From NCBI GenBank assembly GCA_025765615.1, contig JAIVFJ010000678.1:1-15332 (forward strand): DNA of 15,332 nucleotides. The letters are read 5' to 3'. Position 1 is the first letter of the stretch, and each line of letters begins with the position of its first letter. Below, piece by piece: positions 1 through 9,231 of the stretch. This DNA comes from Zopfochytrium polystomum. Taxonomy: Eukaryota; Chytridiomycota; Chytridiomycetes; Chytridiales; Chytridiaceae. The notes below the pieces were generated by a model that was not told where the DNA came from, made no database searches, and saw only the letters and a program-made list of their open reading frames with translations. A program made the position numbers and the translations under genes.

Positions 1-61
<61 letters not shown>
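1..61. repeat. (TC)n microsatellite at the contig edge
   Basis: Perfect TC dinucleotide run of about 30 units, cut by the window boundary, so its true length is unknown. It is the reverse complement of the AG run at 293-394, so the two could pair as a long hairpin across about 230 bp. Confidence 0.97.
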
Positions 62-64
<3 letters not shown>

Positions 65-126
65 AATTCAACGGTGTTTGCTCAGCCCGCGCTGAGCGAG
101 CGTGTCCGACACTGCAAAGAGGGGCG

Positions 127-158
127 CTGTCTGTCTGTCTGTCTGCCTGCCTGTCTGC
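127..158. repeat. CTGT/CTGC tetranucleotide repeat
   Basis: A short run of CTGT units with three CTGC variants. It lies between the TC run and the AG run in the region upstream of the secreted-protein gene. It shows no sign of coding. Confidence 0.85.
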
Positions 159-285
159 GGGAAATTGCCCAAGTGTTAAATAACAACCGAAGAGCGAAGG
201 CAAGCCCCACCACGGTGGGCGCAGCAACGTGATATGGAATTCACAAAAACAGGGAAAGCCAGGGAGAGAGCGAACGAGTTGAGAA

Positions 286-396
<111 letters not shown>

Positions 397-401
397 CGTG
401 G

Positions 402-430
402 GTGTGTGTGTGTGTGTGTTGTGTGTGTGT
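402..430. repeat. (GT)n microsatellite
   Basis: A GT run with one interruption (GTTGT), directly after the AG run and about 105 bp upstream of the ATG at 536. It is probably part of the 5' leader or core promoter region of the downstream gene. Confidence 0.93.
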
Positions 431-535
431 AGCGAAAACCAAGCGCGAAGAGAACAGCTCGCTCCGAATAGAAGATTTTCTCTTACCTGCTTTCCGATTC
501 CTCTTCGGCGACAAGCAGATATCAATTACAACAAG

Positions 536-1774
536 ATGAAGTTCAGTCAACAGGCCGTTTCCGCGGCGCTTGCGGCCGCCGCCGCCTTGGCACACTCCGC
601 CAGCTCGCTACCATGGGCGCAAGCGGCGCCACTCGCGGCAGACGGGCAATCCCCTGCGTCTCCGCTGCTCGCGTCGGCCTTGTCCGTCGCACCGTCAGGC
701 TCTTCTGCGCACGGCCTGGTCTCGGGTCTCTACCGTCGCGTCATCGAACCCGTCACCGCGACCGTCGGCGCTGTGGGCTTGGGCGTTGCCGGCGTGATGG
801 GCGTCAAGAACTTGGCTGAGGTAAATCCTCGTTTCTCATGCTTTGCTGGGTTGTCTTACTCGGGCGCTGACCGGATGTCGGGGGGGGTCCCAAAGGCCCA
901 CCACCGAAACAGAAAGGCGGCCCAAAGGTTGGTGGAGGTAGGGTACAAGGACGAGTACGAGCGAGACAAGGAAAAGGATACCAAGCGGATCAACCACTAT
1001 GAGGCCCACCCGTCCAAGAAATGCTACTCCGTCTGCGGTGGCGAGAAGACACACAGCCCGGTGAGTGCTGCGTTTTCGATGAGTCGTCGCGAGGTGGTCG
1101 AGATCTGGCCTGATCCAACCCCAAACCTCCTCCTTTTTGGACCCCTTCCCGTCGTATTCTTTCCCAAGGCCGACTGCAGCAAGAAAAAGTTCCGATCCGA
1201 GCTCCCGCTTTACCGCCGCGCCATCGAGTACCTGTTCGAGGACGACGACGCCTGGGACGAAAGCGACCTCGACGAGGACGAGGCCGTCATGGACGTCGAC
1301 TACGCCGTCGAGGACGCGTTGAAAAAGAGCCCCCTCTCATCGCAGAACCCGCTGCGTCCGTATCAGAAGAAGACTCTTGAACGCACCAACACGACCCCCA
1401 AGCCGTACAAAGGGGCACCGGCAAAGGCAGCCGGTGGATCGACGACGCCAGCCAAGGCTGCAGCGACGTCGGAAAAGGCGGCGTCCGCTCCGGCGAAAAA
1501 GTCGTGGAACCCGTTCAATAAGAAGACCGACGCCGCCGCCGCGACGGACGCCTCGGGCGCGGCGGCCAAGAAATCGTCGTCGTGGAATCCGTTCGGGAAG
1601 AAGGAACCGAACCCAGACGAGATCAAGCACGTCAAGGTCGGCGGCGGGCTCATCAACAAGTTCCGGACGGCGGAGAAGATGCGCACGAGCGCGGCGAAGA
1701 AGATTGACGCGCAGGTCAAAGCGGGCGGGTGCGCTGTCGTGCACAACAAGATTAACGGGCAAGACGCTTGGTGA
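536..1774 (+). CDS. Putative secreted or membrane-anchored Lys/Ala-rich protein, three exons
   Basis: I do not recognise the family. I start at the ATG at 536 because it opens a clear signal peptide (MKFSQQAVSAALAAAAALA); the open frame extends upstream only through the GT microsatellite. Proposed exons are 536-820, 896-1060 and 1169-1774, with GTAAAT...AAAG and GTGAGT...CAAG introns, giving about 351 aa. A Gly/Val-rich hydrophobic stretch near residues 64-90 could span a membrane. Exon 2 is basic and carries a C-x3-C (KKCYSVCGG). Exon 3 begins with another Cys, then a very acidic segment (FEDDDAWDESDLDEDE), then a Lys/Ala/Ser-rich tail with two SWNPF(N/G)KK motifs, and ends INGQDAW. The tail resembles low-complexity secreted proteins, so cell-wall or extracellular location is inference. 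Both introns are multiples of three without stops, so an unspliced 412-aa form would also be open. Confidence 0.75.
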   Translation: MKFSQQAVSAALAAAAALAHSASSLPWAQAAPLAADGQSPASPLLASALSVAPSGSSAHGLVSGLYRRVIEPVTATVGAVGLGVAGVMGVKNLAEVNPRFSCFAGLSYSGADRMSGGVPKAHHRNRKAAQRLVEVGYKDEYERDKEKDTKRINHYEAHPSKKCYSVCGGEKTHSPVSAAFSMSRREVVEIWPDPTPNLLLFGPLPVVFFPKADCSKKKFRSELPLYRRAIEYLFEDDDAWDESDLDEDEAVMDVDYAVEDALKKSPLSSQNPLRPYQKKTLERTNTTPKPYKGAPAKAAGGSTTPAKAAATSEKAASAPAKKSWNPFNKKTDAAAATDASGAAAKKSSSWNPFGKKEPNPDEIKHVKVGGGLINKFRTAEKMRTSAAKKIDAQVKAGGCAVVHNKINGQDAW

Positions 1775-1875
1775 GCGAGGGTAGATTGTTGCGGCTGGGG
1801 AGTTTGGTGGGGGGGATTCCTGTCAACGGCTTCCCTATTTCTTTGGATATGGCGTTACGCTTCTGTTAAGCTCGT
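1775..1875. other. Convergent intergenic region
   Basis: About 100 bp between the stop of the secreted-protein gene (TGA, 1772-1774) and the stop of the minus-strand gene at 1876. It must hold both 3' ends. I see a G-rich patch near 1808-1816 and no clear AATAAA. Confidence 0.5.
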
Positions 1876-2412
1876 TTATGAAGACGTAATACCTGTAACG
1901 GCTTTGACGCCAGCCCAAACCGCTGTTTCCCTTTCTTGTAGCGATTGAAGTCGTTCTTGTTTTTCCTCGAGTGACTTAACGGCTGATTCTGAGGTCGGGT
2001 GGACGTGTTTGAGAATGGAACGAACGGGGGAAGCGCGGTAGAGTGCCTTTTCCAGGACGATCCCGCCAGGCACAAAAGTGGGCTTGTCGACGGCCAACCC
2101 GTCGACGCCGACTCCGCCGTGGATATTGAGAAAGCACGTCGAAGTCGCTCCAACATGGGCCCGCTCTCTTCGCGAAACCGATTCCGCCCGCGCGGGCCGA
2201 CACCACTCCGTAAGAGATCCGCCGGGTTGACAGAGACCCTACTGCCCGATCAGTTTGTTGTGCACAACGACGTCCTGCTTTGGCAGTACTCGTATCCGTC
2301 TCCCTCTCCGCTATCGCGCATCGTCTGCGACCGCGGGAGCTTGCTGATAAGCCTTGACGCCGGCCACGGACCACGTCTACCGAGGAGCACGGCTTGGTCT
2401 TCGCCAGCTCAT
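1876..2412 (-). CDS. Unidentified small gene; only its C-terminal exon is clear
   Basis: The minus strand carries a convincing C-terminal coding segment from about 2156 down to the TAA at 1876. It contains an NIHGGVGVDGLAVDKP stretch and a charged helix with coiled-coil character (EEKQERLQSLQERE), and ends GVKAVTGITSS. This frame is open back to a TAG at 2241. Upstream, the same frame carries a short segment reading LPKQDVVVHNKLIGQ (about 2242-2289). A possible start ATG lies at 2412 (MSWRRPSRAP). These pieces probably belong to one multi-exon gene, but I could not fix the splice sites, and all three frames of this GC-rich strand are partly open. No family is recognised. Real coding is likely; the full extent and start are uncertain. 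Confidence 0.45.
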
Positions 2413-4565
2413 TTGTTATCTGTGAGAGAGAAGTAAGTGTGTTGTTTGTTTGTTTGTTGGATGGAGGAGACGCTGAATGCAATATGCAATCAAACTCAGA
2501 CACAGGGGCTGATTGTGTGCGGCTGGGTACGCGCGCGCGCGTGATCACAGTGGTCCTTTTTCAGCTGCGCCGCGCTTGTGGCTTTTTGTCGAAACAGAAA
2601 TGGAAGAGAGGGAGGGACAAGCAGTTGTTTGCGAACGGGTGAACGCGAGCGACGGAGCGACGGGAAGCACCACAAAATTGATATTGTGCCAAGCGAAATG
2701 GGAAAACACGTGATGGAACACAATGCGGTTGATTCTCACACACACCATGCCCCATTGAAATCATTTACTTCGAGCACTGTGATGCCGAGAAAGACACTGC
2801 CCGTCTGCCTCTGTCTGCCAGTGGTTATCTTGGTTTGTGTGGAGCAGCGTTGGCGCAGCACCTTATTATCCGCAAATTCACAGGGTTACACTATCACTGA
2901 AATCGTCTTCTTATAGCAGTGGATCCGAATCTGATTCACCAGCAGATGCGCTAGCAGTCTCTCAGGTCGCTTTCGGATGGCTGGTGGGATGCCTGGCGGC
3001 CAAAGCTGCTCCCTCCCTGTAATTTTGGCATGTCAAAACGACAACTCGCAATTCCCCTCCCTCTACACCGCCAGCAGTTACGTAACTAAGTTCCGCCTGT
3101 CCCACACAGCGTCAACTGTGTTCTGCCCATCTGAAGCTGTCCGTTGATACTTACATCATCTTTTTTATTAATTGGGACGGTGTCAAATTTTCGAGTAGTT
3201 CACTTGGTGTGATAAGTCCGAGTCTAATCAACTTCCCAAGTGAATAACTCCGGCGGAATGAGGTGGACGGCAAACATCCTCCGTCAAAATGTTCTTGCCA
3301 CGATGGAGAATGCTTCTACCAAGCCGTTTGGGAAGGCATGAAGTATTGGGGCTTTAGTTCCTTGTAGAAAGTCACTATCTGCGAATTTAGGGTTACACCC
3401 CCAGCAATTCCAAATCTTACCGACTATTCGAATAGAAAAATGTCTGACAAGAACCGAATTGATGTGGAGTGATGGGCACGTGGTCCCAATCCGGGGATAA
3501 CACCTTCAATTTTCGTGGATGAATTGAACGCCAGAATCATCCATCGACATTCTCAAAAACAGGCATTTGGAGATAATCGCAACTTTATTGCAGCAAGAGC
3601 GCAACCGTTATTATTGAGGGTGATCTACGAAATGGGTTCTGTGGCAGAACAAATTGTTCTGATGGGAGACGGCTTTTCATGGACTCAGTTGCTCACTCGT
3701 CGCTTTGCAGGGCTCCCACCTGCAGGAAGTTTTGACTAATGTTGCACCAATCGCGCTGTGGCTGTCCTCCAGCCCCGTCCTCCATCGCTGCAGCTTTACA
3801 TATGGCCGAGGCTCACAGGCAACAACCCCTTCCACCAGGGACGGCATGCCAGACAGCCAGGCCACCAGCGGGAGCGTCAATCGAATGTACACGGCGACGG
3901 TCAGATCACCACGGAAAAGGCGGCGGTCCGGCCCACAGCGACGACCTTGTTATGCAGTTGGAACCACGTGAGACAGTTCCATAATTTCTTGTTTGCCCCG
4001 CGGAACTCATTGCACGTCCTCAGCGGGTCCGAGATACCATCGTGTCGCCATCAATGTGCTTCCTGTGGGAGGCGGCGATGCAGCGAGCGAAGGAAGCTGA
4101 CGAGGATAGACAGCAAGGACGGATACGACGGTTGACGCAGGACACTCGTGTGGGTAGGCCCAATGGCTGCAGTCTTTGCACGAGGCCAAGCCTTGTTCAG
4201 AGAGGACAAAAGACCTGAATCAAAGGTGGACAACTCTTGGCGCTCCAACAGTCTGGGAGCTGCGTGACCCTGGTGTTCGTTTTTTTCAGGTGTGCTGCTG
4301 GACTGTCAGGTGCTGATCACTTGTTGCTGCCCTATGTGCATGCATCCCTTTGTGAAGTGGCTCCATCACAGACTTGCACCACCTGTTTGTATAGCGAAAG
4401 TCGCAACGTGCGACCTTATCTGAGAGGCCATTGTGAGCGGAATGGGACGAAATCTCACGCAAGCGGCCAACAACAGCAGCACGCAGCTCGCGGAACAAGC
4501 TGGGTGATGAGAGCTCAGTTGTCCTCCATTTTTAAGGTGTTATGTTCTACGAGCTTCCATGACAT
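2413..4565. other. 2.1-kb stretch without a supported gene
   Basis: No ORF here shows a recognisable domain or a consistent splice chain. The most protein-like pieces are on the minus strand just downstream of the transposase: about 4288-4530 (reads LFRELRAAVVGRLRE and later RYTNRWCKSVMEPLHKG) and 4007-4248. They could be exons of a decayed gene or sequence inside the transposon. 2440-2458 holds a short TTTG run and 2528-2540 a CG run. I looked for a terminal inverted repeat of the transposon here and found none that I could match to the other side. Confidence 0.4.
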
Positions 4566-7500
4566 TTATTTTCTTATAACATTTTTCCGGTAGTGTGTTG
4601 TAAGATATCGTTGAACATCTGTTACAGACCATGACTTGACAGCAATACCATTTAATTCCGAAAGCAGCGGCTCAACAACTGCTCGCTTTGCTGGTCTGTC
4701 AGCTGCGTCATGATATTCAATGACTCGGAGCTGCAGTTTCCTTTGTCCTTCGATTGTAACGCGGCGGCGTGCCTCGTTTGAGTCTATCATAGGTTGCTTT
4801 GTAACGATACACAGCAATTCATTTCACAAACCACCATTTTGTCGAGTCTGGATCTCTTTGGTCCTTTCACTGAGTGTATCACTTGCAATACGGCTTGAAG
4901 CTTTGTGTGAATGCAAGTGGGTGAGACCATGAGACCAACAAAACAGGAAAGCAAGGTATACCTTCAATTGAAACTGATTGTTTTGAGGTATTCCGAAATA
5001 AATGCTGGAGGAGTTTCCTTGTCTTGAAGTGGTATTTGTTCAAGCAACGGACTGGTGAGAGCTTGAAATCATGAGCGACTGTTGAATAATGCCTTAAAGC
5101 CTCAGCAGCAATGGAAAGATCCTTTTCTATGATTGCACATGAGGCAACACAAACATGGGGGGCATTGACAGCAGCAATTGCTCCAGCAGCTTTCGTCCAA
5201 ACTTCATAATTGCTGGTTTGCTGAACTGTAGGGCAGCCCAGGTGCTCAGTCCCTGTCAGTTTAAATAGACAGACTTTGATAGCGTTTTTACGCAAGAAGT
5301 CAATGGTCTCTGTGGCTTCACCAAAGTAATATGCAGGCTGCTCAAGTTCAACTCGAACTTGCAGAAGCATCATTCCCTCTTTGACAGTGGTCAAAGTCTC
5401 ATGCTGATCACGAATTTCTGGATGAGGATGCAGTTGCGTTACGTTGGTGGCAAATCACAAACATAAAGATTGACTCCCACCTGAAGATGTTTCTGTTGCA
5501 AATAATCTTGCTGCAGGAAGCTGAACCCACACGTTGTTTCGCGAAAAGTACCCACCACTTACAATGTGCCTGGCTGCGGATACCTCTGCAAATTTTTTTG
5601 CTGTGTCTCTGGATGGGTTTTGCCTGTTGCTACCAACAATCCGCATTCGGATTGACTTATTGAAGCTTTCAAAACTTTCTGCTGCAAAGCGCTTTGGTGG
5701 GCCAAACTTCTTCACATAGAATGGAAGCTCGCGCAGAATGTGGAGCTTTGGCTTCAGGATTTCGAAGACATAATCACTTTCCAATGTTGCACGTACAAAA
5801 GTATCCATTGAAGCGTCTAACTCAGCGATATAACAGTCCAAGTCATCAATCTCGTCCACGAAAAGTATAGCTGTCATTTCAGCAATCGACTTCCATAACT
5901 GCAAGCACTTATTGTCGACAATGTTAACAAGTGCAAAGGGGGCCAGTTGGGCGAAAAGCTTGAAGTCTTTTCCAATTAAAGATCCAACATATTGTACCTT
6001 CGAAGGAGTGTTAGGGTTTGTACGTACAAATATGTGAAGTACAACCAAGGCGTGTCCATTGGGGGGCTTCTCCAACCCAGTTCTATCAATGCCCTCGATT
6101 CCAGACTTCAAAATATCTCGATTTGGCTTTGAAAGGGACTGCACAGTTGCTCTGAGGGCATACTTGATAATGCCCAGCTGGACGCAGTGAAGTATCTCAG
6201 TGGGACAGTCAGGGGCTCCGTCGAAGAAAGGATCTTCACCCACCAAGCCTTTCCATCAAGTGGAAAAAAAAAATTAAAATGAAAAACAGCATGCTGCACT
6301 TCGATTTACCAAATAGTGGGTTGAATCGCAAATCAGCAACATTTCGTTGATGAAATGTTAGGTTAAAATACGGATCTTTGATCCCTTCATCTTTCAGTAA
6401 CGTTTCCAGCTCTGCTCGACTGATCAGCTCTGCATGGAACTTGTGGTGCAGATCCAACATAACAGACTTTGCATGGCTACTTGTTCGAACAAATCGATCT
6501 GGTGATTCCGCTGGGGAGGAGGCAAAACTTGCAATCATCTCTGAAGTTTTGATTTTGTTCCAAGCAACATTGCACAGTCGACATGGCTTTGTCGACTGCA
6601 ATCCTGTATGTGAGCAAAACATGGAATGTGCAGGATTATCTCCTGTTACTTCCAATAGCATCCCGTAGAACAATACTTTTTCTCCAAATCCGGCGTGGTA
6701 GGCATCACAACCTTTTTGTAATGAACGAAAGCACCATGCCAGGATCTCAGATGACTCATATCCTGTTGCACGGCCAGAGGTGGTGACAAAGTGAATGTTC
6801 TCTGAGAGATTGGCGATTTTCGCAGGAAGACCTGCAAGTTGAGCACTCCAAGACTCGACCTTGTTCCATTTTTTCGATAAGTTGGCGCTTGTGTCATCTC
6901 CTCCCATAACTATTGGAATCATGATTGTCTGCCGACCATTTGCTCTCTGTATACGATTATTAATTGAAAGCTGAATAGCATCAATGTCAAGCTTGTGGCG
7001 ATCAGTTCCTTCAAACAAAGTGGTTTCAAACACGCTGACGTTGTTGGGAAATGTTTTGACAAAAGTCCATTTTGCTTGGTCCACTGAGATTTCAAGGACA
7101 TTTTTCGTTTGCACAAGGAGTTCTGCATCTTGCATTTTGCATAATTGCGCTATGCAGACTGTGCTGGAGGCCCTTGTTGCGAAACGCTTTGCTCGCAGAA
7201 TCTTGCTTGTCTCATCCAGGAAGTCAACAATATAGAAAGCGTCGCTGTACAGATCTTCTCCTGTTTTTGTGCGCACCATTGGAGTAGGGACAGTGTTTCT
7301 CCACTTTTCACCGTGAAAAAGTTCCGTAATTGGTCCATCAAGGCACGGGAGTAAGGCCAAGTTCTCGCATATGTGACTTTTTGCCAGCTCCAACCGAATT
7401 GTATTTACGAGAGAATTGTAAGAGATCGTTTTTCCTTGAAGCGTTTTATGATCATCAGTTTTCATGAAGCAGAGATCAGCACATTTCCGGCCAAACTGCA

Positions 7501-8509
7501 AAATAAAATTAAATGTCGGAGCTGCAACACCAAGATTTCGAAGTAGTTCAAGGAATCCGCTTATTTCCTTTTCCGAAAAATGCCGTGTTGAGAAAAAGGC
7601 GGCAACTTTAAAGTGTGATTCAGGAATGTTGAGAAGAGCAGAGTACGCTTGTTTCGATTTTCCTGAGAAAGAAAGTTCTGAGAACGAACAAAACCAAATT
7701 TACTTGCCAGTGCGCTCTGTGAACAAGTTCTCTTGCTCGGATTCAAAAAATTCGTCAATCACCAGTTTTTCCTGTTCTGTTGTAAGGTGTCCCAGGTTCG
7801 ATTCTACATCTTCAGTATACTCCTCATCTGAATCGATTGCTTCATCCCCGAAAGTATGACTCCTCTCGCTTTCAACCTCGTCATCTCCTGTTAATAAAGA
7901 ATAATTGTTGTAAACTGCATCTTCATCACTCTTTTCTGGTTCACTTGCAGCTCCAAAAGGAATTAATTTAGATCAATTAATATACAGCTTCAAGCAAACC
8001 TCTAGGCGAATCCATGTCGCTCATTTCTGCTGGAAAAGCTTCATTGGACGCAAATCCAGCTGTTTGGAAGAAAACGCGTCAACAGATGACTCATGTTGAA
8101 TCATGTTCAGTTTACCAAAGCTGAACTGATTTGGTTGAGCGTCGATGCCATTGGATGGAGAAGAGAGATCTGTATAGAAGTTGGTTACCCAGTCATAAAC
8201 CATGCAGGACAGAGGGCAGAAAACCATTTTCAAACTCTGGAAGGTTCTCAAACGCCGGTTCAGCTTGCGTCCATTCTACAATATTTTCATCTGTTATACC
8301 CTCACGTTTGTTTAGTGCGCGATTTCCAGCTCCCAAGCTGACGTTTTGGCGGTGTCGTGTTGACATATTATGCCGATTGATTGCGCTCTGCTTTCCGTAG
8401 TCGATGGTGACACCACAAACAGAGCAGTGATAAGATGCTACGCCTCTCCTTTGTCCTGAGTGCTAAATACTCCTTAGAGTCAATTAAAACCATTGCACGT
8501 GCAAACCAT
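4566..8509 (-). CDS. Plavaka-like (CMC/EnSpm superfamily) DNA transposase, ten exons
   Basis: Cut-and-paste transposase. Exons read 8509-8491, 8455-8201, 8169-8116, 8059-8000, 7950-7708, 7662-6310, 6248-5481, 5417-4962, 4900-4835 and 4783-4566. All junctions are phase 1, and the total is 3492 nt, about 1163 aa, with no internal stop. Residues 17-41 form a zinc finger (C17, C20, H35, H41). An acidic region follows (about 130-205). The core has the family hallmarks: GGDDTSANLSKKWNK (464-478), NIHFVTTSGRATGYE (499-513), GDNP...SHTG...CRLC (551-574), CPTEILH before a hydrophobic segment (676-682), KPKLHIL (827-833), AAESFESFN with candidate acidic E852/E855, SNRQNPSRD (868-876) and SGGYF. D466/D467, D552 and E852/E855 are candidates for the DDE triad by family resemblance. 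The 54-nt exon at 8169-8116 is optional, since skipping it keeps frame. The stop overlaps an AATAAA. Terminal inverted repeats were not found, so mobility is unproven. Confidence 0.87.
7663..7707 (-). other. Candidate GC-AG intron in the transposase gene
   Basis: On the minus strand the exon ends ...ACTG and the intron begins GCAAGTAAAT, matching the GC-AG donor consensus, and ends TTTCTCAG. This is the only junction I found that keeps the frame between the acidic exon and the catalytic exon; a GT donor two bases further in gives a stop. The intron is 45 nt. Confidence 0.6.
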
Positions 8510-9231
8510 AACGAATTCTCGACTTTCGTTTTATGCTTTCAAAATGGCCTGTTTAAGCTGAACTCGAAAGGATGAATTTAGCAGCCCTCAAGCACAACCA
8601 GGAGGTATTCAGTGGATAACTGTACCGTTAGGGTGCTGGAATCGCTGGAATGCTGATAGTTGGAGAAACGAGCGTGTGTGCAAAACAACGCGTGCTCGTT
8701 TTGTGGTTTTGATATCCTGAACCATCCATGTGAACCTTTCCTTGTGCGCCACACCCAAAGTTCGAGAGAAAAAAAACTTGGGCGCTTGCTCAAAACGAAC
8801 CTAAGGAACCCAAAGCACTCTCAAGAGCAACAAGGTGAGTTTAGGGCACTCTCGGTATTTTTGGTGGTCGAAGGATTGGTCTAGGCGGAGGCATCAGCTG
8901 CTGAGTTTTCAGTGGGAATAGTATGTGACCTTTGCCTGCCAAGGGCTTCTGGGTCATGCAACAACGCCCGCAACCAATGGAGAGCACCTTACGCAGGCCA
9001 TTCGCGAGCTGTTCTCTGTCCGTGTCGTCCGCTCTCTCCACACGCCTTAGATGGCCCACCCCTTCTCCCTGTCGATCCCCTTCCGTTCACCTTCTGTTCC
9101 CTCTCGACCTTGGATCTCGGCGGTGACGCCCTCGAGTGCTGGGAACCCATCCGTTGGCGGAGTTGGGTTGGGCAGCTTGAAGCGTCACTGGGACACGGCC
9201 TTGTTCTCAATCTGATCATGATTGTTTGCAG
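8510..9231. other. Divergent intergenic region, with a possible 5' UTR intron for the plus-strand gene
   Basis: The transposase reads left from 8509 and the next gene reads right from 9232, so both promoters should be here. A strong donor (CAACAAG then GTGAGT) at 8835 and an acceptor (TTTGCAG) ending at 9231, immediately before the ATG, suggest a 397-nt intron in a 5' leader of the plus-strand gene. An imperfect inverted repeat (AACGAGC ... GCTCGTT) lies at about 8667-8700. No TATA box stands out. Confidence 0.45.

Noticed and set aside
398..535. Upstream extension of the secreted-protein ORF to an ATG at 398
   Set aside because: The extension is translated GT microsatellite and leader, while the ATG at 536 opens a textbook signal peptide.
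3515..3739. Small plus-strand gene of 74 codons
   Set aside because: No domain, no neighbouring exon with matching phase, and a composition no better than chance ORFs nearby.
8510..9000. Terminal inverted repeat of the transposon starting CACT
   Set aside because: Several CACTR and CAGTG words were compared by eye with 2400-4560; none gave more than a few matching bases. A computed self-alignment would be needed.
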